A DNA stretch of 64,000 bases from Phenylobacterium kunshanense (lineage in GTDB: Bacteria > Pseudomonadota > Alphaproteobacteria > Caulobacterales > Caulobacteraceae): positions 186,001 to 250,000 of the forward strand of contig NZ_QFYS01000002.1 of NCBI RefSeq assembly GCF_003254525.1, given 5' to 3'. The position numbers were made by a program, and so were the translations under genes. Below are positions 1 through 10,649 of this stretch, in pieces (the first letter of the stretch is position 1; each line of letters begins with the position of its first letter). The notes beneath the pieces were generated by a model, which saw only the letters and a list, made by a program, of their open reading frames with translations, did not search any database and was not told the DNA's origin.

Positions 1-162
1 GGCGGTGTTGCCCTCGCGGATCAGGGTGATCTCCTTGTGCGGCGTCAGAAGCACATAGACCGCCGCCGCCGCGAACAGGATCAGCACCGTGACGCTGGCG
101 TGGGCCAGGAACACGGGGAATCCGGACGCGAAGGCCTGGATCTCTGGCGAGGCTGTGGGCAT
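1..162 (-). CDS. DUF350 family membrane protein (5' part only)
   Basis: The gene starts with ATG at 162 and runs off the left edge, so only 54 N-terminal codons are seen. They encode a hydrophobic segment (about residues 14-40, PVFLAHASVTVLILFAAAAV) followed by LLTPHKEITLIREGNTA. That loop, with EITLIREGN, is characteristic of the first hairpin of DUF350 (YjfL-type) inner-membrane proteins, whose function is not established. It lies downstream of rlmN in the same direction, 77 bp apart. The family call is from motif recognition; the rest of the protein is outside the window. Confidence 0.7.
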   Translation of the reverse strand, partial: MPTASPEIQAFASGFPVFLAHASVTVLILFAAAAVYVLLTPHKEITLIREGNTA

Positions 163-239
163 CAGACGCGTCCCCGAACTGTCGCGGGCATACCTATCAC
201 AGCCAAGCTATCCACAGGAACGCGGCGCAGCGGCGCGGC

Positions 240-1421
240 CTACTCGGCCGCCTGCGGCGAGTCGGTTTCGGCCTTGCGGCGGGCGCTGGCGCGCAGCTTC
301 TCGCTCTCGCTCTTGAGCTGGCCGCAGGCGGCAAGGATGTCGCGGCCGCGCGGCGTGCGGATCGGCGAGGCGTAGCCGCCACGGTTCAGGATCGCCGCGA
401 ACTGCTCGATCGTGGACCAGGACGAGCACTCGTAGTCCGTGCCCGGCCAGGGGTTGAACGGGATCAGGTTGATCTTGGCGGGGATGCCCTTCAGCAGCTG
501 GACCAGGGCCTTGGCCTCGGCCGGGCTGTCGTTGACGCCCTTCAGCATCACGTACTCGAAGGTCACCCGCTTGGCGTTGCCCAGGCCCGGATAGGCGCGG
601 ATGCCGGCCATCAGATCCTTCAGCGGGTATTTCTTGTTGAGCGGCACCAGCTTCTCGCGCAGCTCGTCGTTGGTGGCGTGGAGCGAGATGGCCAGCATCG
701 CCTGGGTCTTCTCGCCCAGCTCCTTGAGCATGGGCACGACGCCGGACGTGGAGACGGTGATCCGCCGGCGGGAGATCGCGATCCCCTCGTTGTCGGCGAT
801 GATGTCGATGGCCTTGGCCACGTTGTCGAGGTTGTAGAGCGGCTCGCCCATGCCCATGAACACGATGTTCGAGAGCCGGCGGTCCTCCTTCGGCGACGGC
901 CATTCGCCCAGGTCGTCGCGCGCCACCTGCACCTGGGCCACGATCTCGGCGGCGGTCAGGTTGCGCACCAGGGCCTGGGTGCCCGTGTGGCAGAAGGTGC
1001 AGTTCAGGGTGCAGCCGACCTGCGAGCTGACGCAGAGCGCGCCGGCCCGGCCGACGTCGGGGATGTAGACGGTCTCGACCTCGATCCCCGGCGCCATGCG
1101 GATCAGCCACTTGCGGGTGCCGTCCTTCGACACCTGCCGCTCGACCACCTCGGGCCGCGCCAGGGTGAACGCGGCGGCCATCGCCGCGCGGGTCTCCTTG
1201 GCGATGTCGGTCATCTGGGCGAAATCGGTGACGCCGTAGTGGTGCATCCAGCGCCAGGCCTGCGAGGCGCGCATCTTCGCCTTCTCGGGCGGAGCGACGC
1301 CGGCCTCCACCAGTGCGGCCGCCAGCTCCTGGCGGGACAGGCCCGTCAGGTTGATCGGTGCGGCCGGCTGGGCCGCGAGCGGTTGCGCCGGCGCGCGGCT
1401 GAGATCGAGGGTCACGCCCAA
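240..1421 (-). CDS. rlmN: Dual-specificity 23S rRNA/tRNA adenine-C2 methyltransferase RlmN
   Basis: A 393-residue radical-SAM enzyme expected to methylate C2 of A2503 in 23S rRNA and A37 in some tRNAs. The cluster-binding CxxxCxxC motif is C137-C141-C144 (CTLNCTFC), followed by HTGTQ. The conserved cysteine that carries the methyl group in the mechanism is at about C366 (ILAACGQL). GEPLYN and the IRTPRGRDI segment are also typical. The length is that of alphaproteobacterial RlmN. It is divergent from the oxidoreductase at 1563, with an inverted repeat in the shared upstream region. Confidence 0.95.
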   Translation of the reverse strand: MGVTLDLSRAPAQPLAAQPAAPINLTGLSRQELAAALVEAGVAPPEKAKMRASQAWRWMHHYGVTDFAQMTDIAKETRAAMAAAFTLARPEVVERQVSKDGTRKWLIRMAPGIEVETVYIPDVGRAGALCVSSQVGCTLNCTFCHTGTQALVRNLTAAEIVAQVQVARDDLGEWPSPKEDRRLSNIVFMGMGEPLYNLDNVAKAIDIIADNEGIAISRRRITVSTSGVVPMLKELGEKTQAMLAISLHATNDELREKLVPLNKKYPLKDLMAGIRAYPGLGNAKRVTFEYVMLKGVNDSPAEAKALVQLLKGIPAKINLIPFNPWPGTDYECSSWSTIEQFAAILNRGGYASPIRTPRGRDILAACGQLKSESEKLRASARRKAETDSPQAAE

Positions 1422-1453
1422 GGCAGGGGTCCTTCTGGAAGGCCGCGAATATA

Positions 1454-1474
1454 GGTGACAGACCGCAGGTCACC
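1454..1474. promoter_or_regulatory. Inverted repeat in the rlmN/oxidoreductase divergent promoter region
   Basis: GGTGAC at 1454-1459 and GTCACC at 1469-1474 form a perfect 6-bp inverted repeat with a 9-nt spacer. It sits 33 bp upstream of rlmN. On the minus strand a TATATT hexamer, which could be a -10 box, directly follows it. This may be an operator; no regulator is assigned. Confidence 0.3.
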
Positions 1475-1562
1475 AAATTCCTCACGCCGCGGGCACTTCA
1501 AACATCCGTTCGACATCGCTAGGGTCGCGCCAACTCAAGGACCCGAGCGGGAGAGAACGTCC

Positions 1563-2564
1563 ATGAAAGCGCTGTTGAGCAAGGCCGTCGGCGGGCCCGA
1601 GACCCTGGTGCTGGAGGACGTGCCCGAACCCGTCGCCAAGCCCGGCCAGGCGGTCGTCGAGGTGAAAGCCATCGGGGTCAACTTCCCGGACGTGCTGATC
1701 ATCGAGGACAAGTACCAGTTCAAGCCCGAGCGCCCCTTCTCGCCAGGCGGCGAGATCGCCGGGGTGGTGAAGTCGGTGGGCGAGGGCGTCACCAATGTGA
1801 AGCCGGGCGACCGGGTGCTGGGCAACACCGGGTGGGGCGGCATGGCCGAGCAACTCGCGCTCGAGGCCTCGCGCCTGGTGAAGATCCCCGACTCCATGCC
1901 GTTCGACGAGGCCGCGGCCTTTATAATGACCTACGGCACAAGCTGGCACGCCCTGAAGGACCGGGCGCACCTGAAGGCCGGCCAGTCACTGCTGGTGCTG
2001 GGCGCCGCGGGCGGCGTGGGCCTCGCGGCCGTCGAGCTGGGCAAGGCCATGGGCGCCAATGTCATCGCAGCCGCCTCCAGCCAGGAGAAGGTGGACCTGT
2101 GCCTCAGCCGAGGCGCGGCCTCGGGCGTGGTCTATCCGCGCGGCCCGTTCGACAAGGACAGCCAGAAGGCCCTGGGCGCGCTCTTCAAGGACGCCACCGG
2201 CCCCAACGGCGCCGACGTCATCTATGACGCCATCGGCGACGCCTATGCCGAGCCGGCGCTGCGCTCGATCGCCTGGGAGGGCAAGTACCTGGTGGTCGGC
2301 TTCGCGGCCGGTGAGATCCCGAAGATCCCGCTCAACCTCGCCCTGCTGAAGGGCTGCGAGATCGTGGGCGTGTTCTGGGGCTCGTGGGTCGGCCGCAATC
2401 CGAAGCGGCACCAGGAGAGCGTGGCCGAGCTGATGCAGATGTACGTGGACGGCAAGATCAAGCCGCACGTGTCGGAGCGCTTCCCGCTGTCGCGCGCCGC
2501 GGACGCGATCAAGCACCTGGCCAGCCGCAAGGCGATGGGCAAGGTGGTGGTCACCGTCGACTGA
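1563..2564 (+). CDS. NADPH:quinone oxidoreductase family protein (zinc-independent MDR)
   Basis: A 333-residue medium-chain dehydrogenase/reductase. The N-terminal GroES-like domain carries GVNFPDVLIIEDKYQ and FSPGGEIAGVV. The Rossmann domain has GAAGGVGLAAVELGKAMGA for NADPH. Cysteine and histidine ligands for catalytic zinc are absent, as in quinone oxidoreductases and acryloyl-CoA reductase-like enzymes. I use the ATG at 1563 because GGGAGAG lies about 8 nt upstream; the frame is open further 5' but that part is not conserved-looking. The natural substrate cannot be told from sequence. Confidence 0.85.
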   Translation: MKALLSKAVGGPETLVLEDVPEPVAKPGQAVVEVKAIGVNFPDVLIIEDKYQFKPERPFSPGGEIAGVVKSVGEGVTNVKPGDRVLGNTGWGGMAEQLALEASRLVKIPDSMPFDEAAAFIMTYGTSWHALKDRAHLKAGQSLLVLGAAGGVGLAAVELGKAMGANVIAAASSQEKVDLCLSRGAASGVVYPRGPFDKDSQKALGALFKDATGPNGADVIYDAIGDAYAEPALRSIAWEGKYLVVGFAAGEIPKIPLNLALLKGCEIVGVFWGSWVGRNPKRHQESVAELMQMYVDGKIKPHVSERFPLSRAADAIKHLASRKAMGKVVVTVD

Positions 2565-2585
2565 GGCCAAGCCCAGCCGGTCGTC

Positions 2586-4742
<2,157 letters not shown>

Positions 4743-4866
4743 TACGCATCCCCCAACTCTGGGCCGACAGCTAGGCAGTAACCTTGAACAATTCGTTCCG
4801 CCGTCGGGGGTGACAGCCGCTTCCGGCGCTTCTACTGATCGCCGATAACCTACAAGGGAGGGCGAC
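4743..4866. promoter_or_regulatory. Divergent intergenic region, sensor kinase / SDR operon
   Basis: The 124 bp between the start of the sensor kinase gene (minus strand) and the short-chain dehydrogenase (plus strand) must hold both promoters. The strong Shine-Dalgarno AAGGGAGGG at 4852-4860 serves the SDR. I see no clear operator palindrome. Confidence 0.35.
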
Positions 4867-5724
4867 ATGGCAGGCCGGCTGGACGGCAAGGTGGCGGTGA
4901 TCACGGGCGGCGTCTCGGGGATCGGGCTGGGTACGGTCGAGCTGTTCGTCGCCGAAGGCGCGAAGGTGGTGGCGGCCGACATCCAGGACGAGAAGGGCTC
5001 CATGCTGGAGCAGCGCTTCCCGGGCCAGGTGCGCTACGCCCACTGCGACGTGACCAAGGATGCGGAGATCGAGGCCGCCGTGAAGCTCGCGGCCTCGGAA
5101 TTCGGTGGGCTCGACGTCCTCTTCAACAACGCCGGCATCTCGGACTCCATGCGCGAAATCGCGGAGATCGACGCCGAGCGCTGGGGCTGGATCTACGACA
5201 TCCTGGTCCGCGGTCCGGCCCTCGGCATGAAGCACGCTGCGCCCCTGATGGTCGAACGGGGCGGCGGGTCGATCATCAACACCGCGTCGATCGCGGGCCT
5301 GCAGGCCGGCTGGGGGCCGATCGCCTACTCCTCGGCCAAGGCGGCGGTGATCCACATGAGCCGCTGCGCCGCCGCCCAGCTCTCCCCGAAGAACATCCGC
5401 GTCAACGCCATCTGCCCCGGCCTGATCGCCACCTCGATCTTCGGCGCCTCGCTGGGCCTCCCCCGCGCGGTGGCCGACCAGATGGCGGCGCTGGTGGCGC
5501 AGAACGCCGCCAAGGCCCAACCCATCCCGAAGCCCGGCCTGCCCGACGACATCGCCCAGGCGGCGCTCTACCTGGCCTCCGACGCCTCGGCCTTCGTCAC
5601 CGGCACGCATCTGGTGGTCGACGGCGGGATCACCGTCGGCTCGCGGCATAGCTGGGACCAGAGCGGCCCCTCGCCCTTCGCGGAGATCTTCGGCGGCGCG
5701 TTCGAAGCGCCGGCGGCTGGTTAG
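4867..5724 (+). CDS. Short-chain dehydrogenase/reductase (SDR), classical type
   Basis: A 285-residue NAD(P)-dependent oxidoreductase. The cofactor motif is TGGVSGIG at residues 13-20, the NNAG motif is at 87-90 and the catalytic triad is S141, Y154 and K158 (YSSAK). The C-terminal half has the usual VNAICPGLIAT segment. The family includes many alcohol and hydroxyacyl dehydrogenases, so the substrate cannot be named. An AAGGGAGGG ribosome site lies 6 nt upstream of the ATG. The EamA transporter gene begins 2 nt after the stop, so the two are probably one operon. Confidence 0.85.
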   Translation: MAGRLDGKVAVITGGVSGIGLGTVELFVAEGAKVVAADIQDEKGSMLEQRFPGQVRYAHCDVTKDAEIEAAVKLAASEFGGLDVLFNNAGISDSMREIAEIDAERWGWIYDILVRGPALGMKHAAPLMVERGGGSIINTASIAGLQAGWGPIAYSSAKAAVIHMSRCAAAQLSPKNIRVNAICPGLIATSIFGASLGLPRAVADQMAALVAQNAAKAQPIPKPGLPDDIAQAALYLASDASAFVTGTHLVVDGGITVGSRHSWDQSGPSPFAEIFGGAFEAPAAG

Positions 5725-5726
5725 CC

Positions 5727-6638
5727 GTGAGCACCGCGGCGGCGCAGCCTCGCCCTGACAATCTGCGCGGCGCGCTGTGGATGCTGGGCTCGGCGCTCGG
5801 CTTCACGGCGATGACCGTGCTGATCAAGTTCCTGGGCGACGACTACCCCGCCGCGCTGCAGACCTTCTATAGGCAGGCGGCGGGCTTCGCGGTCCTGCTG
5901 CCGCTGATCCTGCGCCGTGGGCGGGCCGCCTATGCGACGACGCGGCCCGGGATCCTGCTGTTCCGGTCCGCGGCCGGGACACTGGCGATGATCCTGTCGT
6001 TCTACGCCTTCCAGAAGATGCCTCTGGCCGACGCGAACGCGCTCTCCTTCACGCGCACCCTGTGGCTCGTGCCCCTGGCGGCCTTCGTGGTGCGCGAGCG
6101 CGTGGGCCCCCTGCGCATCGCCGCCGCGCTGGTCGGCTTCGGCGGTGTGCTGCTGATGCTGCGGCCGGGGGCGGACTTCAGCCTCGGCCTGCCGGCCCTG
6201 GCGATGCTGGCCGCCTCGTTCCTGTTCGCCCTGACGATCACCGGAATGAAGGTGATGACGCGGGACCATTCTCCCACCGTGCTGCTGGTGTGGGCGATGA
6301 CCCTGGGCCTGATCTTCAGCCTCCCGGGCGCCTTCATCGCCTGGCGGTGGCCCGAGCCTGTCGACCTGGCCCTGCTCTGCCTGATGGGCGTGATCGGGAC
6401 GGCGACCCAGGCCTGCTACATCAAGGGGATGCAGGCCGGCGACGCGGCGGCGATGGCGCCGATCGACTACACGCGCCTGGTGTTCACCGCCGCGGCGGGC
6501 TTCCTGCTGTTCCAGGAGGTTCCCACCGTCTGGACCCTCGCCGGCGCCGGCGTCGTGGTGGCCTCGACCCTCTTCATCACCCTGCGGGAACAGCAGCTCG
6601 CCCGATCCGCGAAGTTGAGCGGCGAGGCCGACGCCTGA
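5727..6638 (+). CDS. DMT superfamily EamA-type transporter
   Basis: A 303-residue inner-membrane protein with about ten hydrophobic segments arranged as two EamA repeats. The first repeat includes MTVLIKFLGDD and FYAFQKMPLADANALSF; the second includes GVIGTATQACYIKGMQAG and PIDYTRLVFTAAAGFLLF. Proteins of this family export or import metabolites such as amino acids and purines, but the substrate is not predictable. The start is GTG at 5727, two bases after the SDR stop, which suggests translational coupling. It ends immediately against the convergent DUF1232 gene. Confidence 0.85.
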   Translation: MSTAAAQPRPDNLRGALWMLGSALGFTAMTVLIKFLGDDYPAALQTFYRQAAGFAVLLPLILRRGRAAYATTRPGILLFRSAAGTLAMILSFYAFQKMPLADANALSFTRTLWLVPLAAFVVRERVGPLRIAAALVGFGGVLLMLRPGADFSLGLPALAMLAASFLFALTITGMKVMTRDHSPTVLLVWAMTLGLIFSLPGAFIAWRWPEPVDLALLCLMGVIGTATQACYIKGMQAGDAAAMAPIDYTRLVFTAAAGFLLFQEVPTVWTLAGAGVVVASTLFITLREQQLARSAKLSGEADA

Positions 6639-7052
6639 CTACTCCGCCCTCAGCCGCTCGATGTCAGCCTTGGCGGCGGCCTTGTGGCGAGGCTTGAGGT
6701 TGCGACCCACCACAGCCATCAGCGCCGTGAACACCGCCGCGTCGTCGGTGTAGCCGAGGCCGGCGATGAAATCGGGCACGGCGTCGACGGGCAGGACGAA
6801 GTAGGCCAGCGCCGCCAGCATCATCCCCTTGGCCGCCAGCGGGGTCTCGTCGTCCCTCGCGCAGTACCAGACCGACAGGGCCTCCTTGGCGAAGGGGATG
6901 CTCGCCGCGACGCGTCGGATCTTGGGCCAGAAGCCCGCCTCGACACGCTGCTCGTTGACCTTCATCACAGACGGCACGAGGGCCCGGCTGGGAGAGATCT
7001 CCGCCTCCGGATCGAAGGTGACGTCGGGTGACGCTTTTTTGCGGGCGCTCAT
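6639..7052 (-). CDS. DUF1232 (YkvA-like) family protein
   Basis: A 137-residue protein with the DUF1232 core at about residues 75-125: AKGMMLAALAYFVLPVDAVPDFI followed by GYTDDAAVFTALMAVVGRNLKPRHK. The pattern of a hydrophobic helix, PxDxxPD and GYxDD defines the family. It is probably membrane-associated and its function is unknown. Its stop directly abuts the stop of the EamA transporter on the other strand, and it is divergent from the SDR at 7107 with 54 bp between. Confidence 0.8.
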   Translation of the reverse strand: MSARKKASPDVTFDPEAEISPSRALVPSVMKVNEQRVEAGFWPKIRRVAASIPFAKEALSVWYCARDDETPLAAKGMMLAALAYFVLPVDAVPDFIAGLGYTDDAAVFTALMAVVGRNLKPRHKAAAKADIERLRAE

Positions 7053-7106
7053 CAGGCTAAGCCTTCGCCGAATTTTTCATTCGCATCATATGGGAGCGAT
7101 TGTTCC

Positions 7107-7889
7107 ATGGAACTCAATTCCAACGTCGCGGCGGTGATCACCGGCGGGGCCTCGGGTCTCGGCGAGGCCACCGCGCGCGCCCTGGCCGCCAAGGGCGTCA
7201 AGGTCGCCATCTTCGACATGAACGAACAGAAGGGCGAAGCGGTCGCCAAGGAAATCGGCGGCGTGTTCTGCAAGGTCAACGTGACCTCGGAAGAGGACGT
7301 GGACGCCGGCTTCGCCAAGGCCCGCGCGGCCCACGGCCAGGAGCGCATCCTGGTCAACTGCGCCGGCACCGGCAACGCGATCAAGACCGCCAGCCGCGAC
7401 AAGGCCACCGGCGAGACCAAGCACTTCCCGCTCGACGCCTTCAACTGGATCATCCAGATCAACCTGGTCGGCACCTTCCGCTGCATCGCCAAGTCGGCGA
7501 AGGGCATGCTGGACCTGGAGCCGCTGACCGACGGTGAGCGCGGCGTGGTCATCAACACCGCCTCGGTGGCGGCCGAGGACGGCCAGATCGGCCAGGCGGC
7601 CTATTCGGCGTCCAAGGGCGGCGTGGTCGGCATGACCCTGCCGATCGCCCGTGACCTGATGAACGACGGCATCCGCGTGAACACCATCCTGCCGGGCATC
7701 TTCAACACCCCGCTGATGAACGCCGCCCCGCCGCAGGTGAAGGAAGCCCTAGCCGCCTCGGTGCCGTTCCCGAAGCGCCTCGGCAACGCCGAGGAGTACG
7801 CGAACCTGGCGCTGACCATGATCCAGACGACCTACTTCAACGGCGAGGACGTGCGCCTCGACGGCGGCATCCGGATGGCCCCGCGCTAA
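7107..7889 (+). CDS. 3-hydroxyacyl-CoA dehydrogenase-like SDR (type II, HSD10-like)
   Basis: A 260-residue short-chain dehydrogenase. The cofactor motif is TGGASGLG (residues 12-19) and the catalytic residues are S153, Y166 and K170 (YSASK). The LINCAG-equivalent (LVNCAGTGNAIKT) and the insertion around HFPLDAFNWIIQINLVGTF resemble type II 3-hydroxyacyl-CoA dehydrogenases, which oxidise 3-hydroxyacyl-CoA with NAD during fatty-acid or branched-chain amino-acid breakdown. It stands alone and is followed by a strong intrinsic terminator. The acyl-CoA specificity is inferred from overall similarity. Confidence 0.8.
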   Translation: MELNSNVAAVITGGASGLGEATARALAAKGVKVAIFDMNEQKGEAVAKEIGGVFCKVNVTSEEDVDAGFAKARAAHGQERILVNCAGTGNAIKTASRDKATGETKHFPLDAFNWIIQINLVGTFRCIAKSAKGMLDLEPLTDGERGVVINTASVAAEDGQIGQAAYSASKGGVVGMTLPIARDLMNDGIRVNTILPGIFNTPLMNAAPPQVKEALAASVPFPKRLGNAEEYANLALTMIQTTYFNGEDVRLDGGIRMAPR

Positions 7890-7914
7890 GCGCGGCGACC
7901 ACCGCCGAACAATC

Positions 7915-7946
7915 GGGAGCCTCCGCGCGAGCGGGGGCTCCTTTTT
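7915..7946 (+). terminator. Rho-independent terminator of the 3-hydroxyacyl-CoA dehydrogenase gene
   Basis: GGAGCC (7916-7921) pairs with GGCTCC (7936-7941), extended inward by a second short stem, and is followed at once by TTTTT (7942-7946). It starts 26 bp after the stop codon. Confidence 0.85.
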
Positions 7947-8035
7947 GTTTGGGACATTCGCAGAGCTCGCGTACTGGTTGAGGCGGGGCGTGCCCCACGT
8001 ATGTCCTGTGGGCGAGACCGCCGGGGGTAGTCCTA

Positions 8036-8845
8036 ATGCGCGTCGTGACCATCGCGGCCCTGGCGGCCATCGGCGCGGTCTGCGCCAGTCCTGCTGCGGC
8101 GCTCACGCCGATCTCGGGCCTGGTCCAGCTGCAGACCCACGCGTTCGTTCTGGGCGGCGATGTCGCGGACAGCGACACCGGAGCCGCGAGCTGGACCGGC
8201 GCCCCGCAGGCCCGCATCGCCTTCACCAGTTCGCAGGCGACCGCCGCCCGGGACTTCGACGTTGCCGGGGTGAACGCCTATGGCTCCGCGAATGGACAGT
8301 GGGCGCCGGACGGCGCCTCGGGCAGCGTGAGCATCGAGTTCGGATGGGCCCTCAGCAATACCGCCGACTTCGGCCTCATGGGCGCATCGTTCAACGACCT
8401 GAATCCGAACTGGTCGTACACCTTCCGGGCCGACCGCGACGGCCTGCTGATCTGGGAGGGACAGGTGGTCGCCGACCGGACCGTGCCCGGCAACGACCCG
8501 TTCGGCCTGACCGGCTGGGACCTGCAACTGAACGGCGCGACGGTGATCGACCTCACTGATCCGAACGGCCCGCTTCCGCGGACCGGCGATGGCGACTTCG
8601 CGCTCGTCGGCGGACAGACCTATACGCTGTCGCTGACCAACTTCTCGAACATCGCCGGCCGCCAGTTCAGCGACGCGAACTATGAGCCGCACCGGGGCCG
8701 GGTGCAGGGGCAGTTCTGGTGGGCCATCCTGGAGGAGCCGGCGTCCCCCGTGCCGGAACCCGGGACGTGGGCCCTGATGATGGTCGGCCTGGCGACCGTC
8801 GGCACGTCTCTGCGCGGCGCGCGGCGGCGGATGGCCCGCGCCTAA
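8036..8845 (+). CDS. PEP-CTERM sorting domain protein, secreted
   Basis: A 269-residue exported protein. Residues 1-22 form a signal peptide (ending SPAAA). The mature part is rich in Asp, Asn, Gly and Thr with a beta-sandwich appearance. The C-terminus from about 239 reads VPEPGTWALMMVGLATVGTS followed by an arginine-rich tail (RGARRRMARA). This is the PEP-CTERM signal, recognised elsewhere by exosortase, which moves such proteins to the cell surface or extracellular matrix. No exosortase or exopolysaccharide cluster is in this window. The domain function of the body is unknown. Confidence 0.85.
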   Translation: MRVVTIAALAAIGAVCASPAAALTPISGLVQLQTHAFVLGGDVADSDTGAASWTGAPQARIAFTSSQATAARDFDVAGVNAYGSANGQWAPDGASGSVSIEFGWALSNTADFGLMGASFNDLNPNWSYTFRADRDGLLIWEGQVVADRTVPGNDPFGLTGWDLQLNGATVIDLTDPNGPLPRTGDGDFALVGGQTYTLSLTNFSNIAGRQFSDANYEPHRGRVQGQFWWAILEEPASPVPEPGTWALMMVGLATVGTSLRGARRRMARA

Positions 8846-8851
8846 CCTTCC

Positions 8852-10354
8852 TCAGCGACGCCGACGTGCGCGGCTGGAACCGGCCAGGCCGCCCAGAAGC
8901 CCCCGGACCAGCTCACGCCCGACCTGATTGGCCACGTTGCGGACCAGGGTGTTCGTGAAGATCTCGGTCATGCCCATGCGGCTGCTCCCGCGGGCGGGCG
9001 CGCGGCCCCGATCGTCGTCGGCCTCCGCCTTGGCGCGGGCGGCGGCGGCCCTGGCCTCCTCGGCATCGGCCTGGGCCGCGGCGACCTGCTTCTGCAGCAC
9101 CTCGTGGGCGGACTCGCGGTCGAGGGCCTGATCATAGATCCCGCGCACGGGGCTCTGCGCCATGACCGCCGCGCGCTCGGCCGGGGTCAGCGGGCCCAGG
9201 CGCGAGGCCGGTGGGCGGATCAGGGTCTTCTGCACCATGGTCGGCGCGCCCTTCTCGTCCAGCACCGAGACCAGGGCCTCGCCCACGCCCAGGGCCTGGA
9301 TCGTATCGGCCGTGTCGAAGGCCGGGTTGGGGCGGAAGCTGTCCGCCGCCGCCTTAAGGCCGCGCTGCTCCACCGGCGTATAGGCGCGAAGGGCGTGCTG
9401 GATACGGTTGCCGAGCTGGCCCAGCACCGTCTCCGGGATGTCGGCCGGGTTCTGGGTGACGAAATAGACGCCCACGCCCTTGGACCGGATCAAGCGGACG
9501 ACCTGCTCCACCTTCTCCAGCAGCGCCTTTGGCGCATCCCGGAACAGGAGGTGCGCCTCGTCGAAGAAGAAGGCCAGACGCGGTTTGTCGGGATCGCCCA
9601 CTTCGGGCAGCTCCTCGAACAGCTCGGACAGCAGCCAGAGCAGGAAGGTCGCGTAGAGCTTCGGACTGGCGATCAGCTTGTCGGCGGCCAGGATGCTCAC
9701 ATAGCCGCGGCCGGACGGGTCGGTCCGCATCAGGTCGGAAAGCTGCAGCGCCGGCTCGCCGAACAGGTTGGCGCCGCCCTGGGTCTCCAGAACCAGCAGC
9801 TTGCGCTGGATGGTGGCGATGGTGGCGGGCGAGATGTTGCCGAACCGCGCCGACAGCTCCTTGGCGTTGTCGGCCGCATAGGTCAGCGCGGCCTGAAGGT
9901 CCTTCATGTCGAGGAGCAGGAGGCCCTCCTCGTCGGCGGCGCGGAAGACGACGGTGAGCACGCCCTCCTGCACGTCGTTCAGCTCGAGCATCCGCGAGAG
10001 CAGCAGGGGCCCCATCTCCGAGACCGTGGCCCGAACGGGATGGCCCGCCTCGCCGAACAGGTCCCAGAACACCACCGGCGCGGCGGCGGGATGCAGGGCC
10101 AGGTTCATGCTCGCGGCCCGCGCCAGCATCTTCTCGTTCGGCGCGCCCGCGGCGGCGATCCCCGACAGGTCGCCCTTCACGTCGGCGGCGAAGACCGGCA
10201 CCCCGGCGTCCGACAGGCTCTGGGCCAGGACCTGCAATGTCACCGTCTTGCCGGTGCCGGTGGCGCCCGCCACCAGGCCGTGCCGGTTGGCCCGATGCAG
10301 CAGCAGTTGCTCGGGCTGGCCGGAAAACCCGATCAGGACGGCATTGTCGGTCAT
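8852..10354 (-). CDS. HerA-like ATPase, DUF853 (YjgR) family
   Basis: A 500-residue P-loop ATPase of the HerA/FtsK group. The Walker A is GATGTGKTVT at about residue 30 and the Walker B region is LAFFFDEAHLLF. VYFVTQNPADIPETVLGQLGNRIQHALRAYTP is the typical sensor/arginine-finger segment of DUF853. An Ala/Glu-rich coiled-coil (about 420-460) precedes a C-terminal tail with GRELVRGLLGGL. Such proteins are thought to be DNA-translocating ATPases, but their role is not established. The frame is open 5' to 10471; I chose the ATG at 10354 because the P-loop fold starts there and the upstream part lies in a repeat element. Confidence 0.85.
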   Translation of the reverse strand: MTDNAVLIGFSGQPEQLLLHRANRHGLVAGATGTGKTVTLQVLAQSLSDAGVPVFAADVKGDLSGIAAAGAPNEKMLARAASMNLALHPAAAPVVFWDLFGEAGHPVRATVSEMGPLLLSRMLELNDVQEGVLTVVFRAADEEGLLLLDMKDLQAALTYAADNAKELSARFGNISPATIATIQRKLLVLETQGGANLFGEPALQLSDLMRTDPSGRGYVSILAADKLIASPKLYATFLLWLLSELFEELPEVGDPDKPRLAFFFDEAHLLFRDAPKALLEKVEQVVRLIRSKGVGVYFVTQNPADIPETVLGQLGNRIQHALRAYTPVEQRGLKAAADSFRPNPAFDTADTIQALGVGEALVSVLDEKGAPTMVQKTLIRPPASRLGPLTPAERAAVMAQSPVRGIYDQALDRESAHEVLQKQVAAAQADAEEARAAAARAKAEADDDRGRAPARGSSRMGMTEIFTNTLVRNVANQVGRELVRGLLGGLAGSSRARRRR

Positions 10355-10375
10355 TCTAGATCCCTGCTGATTCAC

Positions 10376-10467
10376 GAACCACGGAAGCACACAGAAAACA
10401 CGGAAGGGCCAGTGCTCCCAGGCCCCATTCGCAACGTCACCCGTGCGCTCTATGTTTTCCGTGGTTC
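10376..10467. repeat. Interspersed inverted-repeat element, copy A
   Basis: The left arm GAACCACGGAA (10376-10386) is the exact reverse complement of TTCCGTGGTTC (10457-10467). Inside are further CACGGAA-like units (ACACAGAAAACACGGAAGG). A related element occurs at 28301-28376. The element lies in the 295-bp gap upstream of the HerA-like ATPase gene. Apart from it I see no gene in 10355-10637. Confidence 0.65.
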
Positions 10468-10649
10468 TCATGGATGCCGGGGTTTCGCGCTGCGAAAATC
10501 CACGACTGAGCGTCGATCCATGCCGACTCGGGCATAATGCGGGGCAAAATCACTCCCCAATCCCGGAAAACCGGGGTACAGCACGCCCGATTTGACGCCG
10601 CTGGCGACGACGTCGACAGTCGCCCGCCCTGTCCTCTGTGAAAGCGCGC

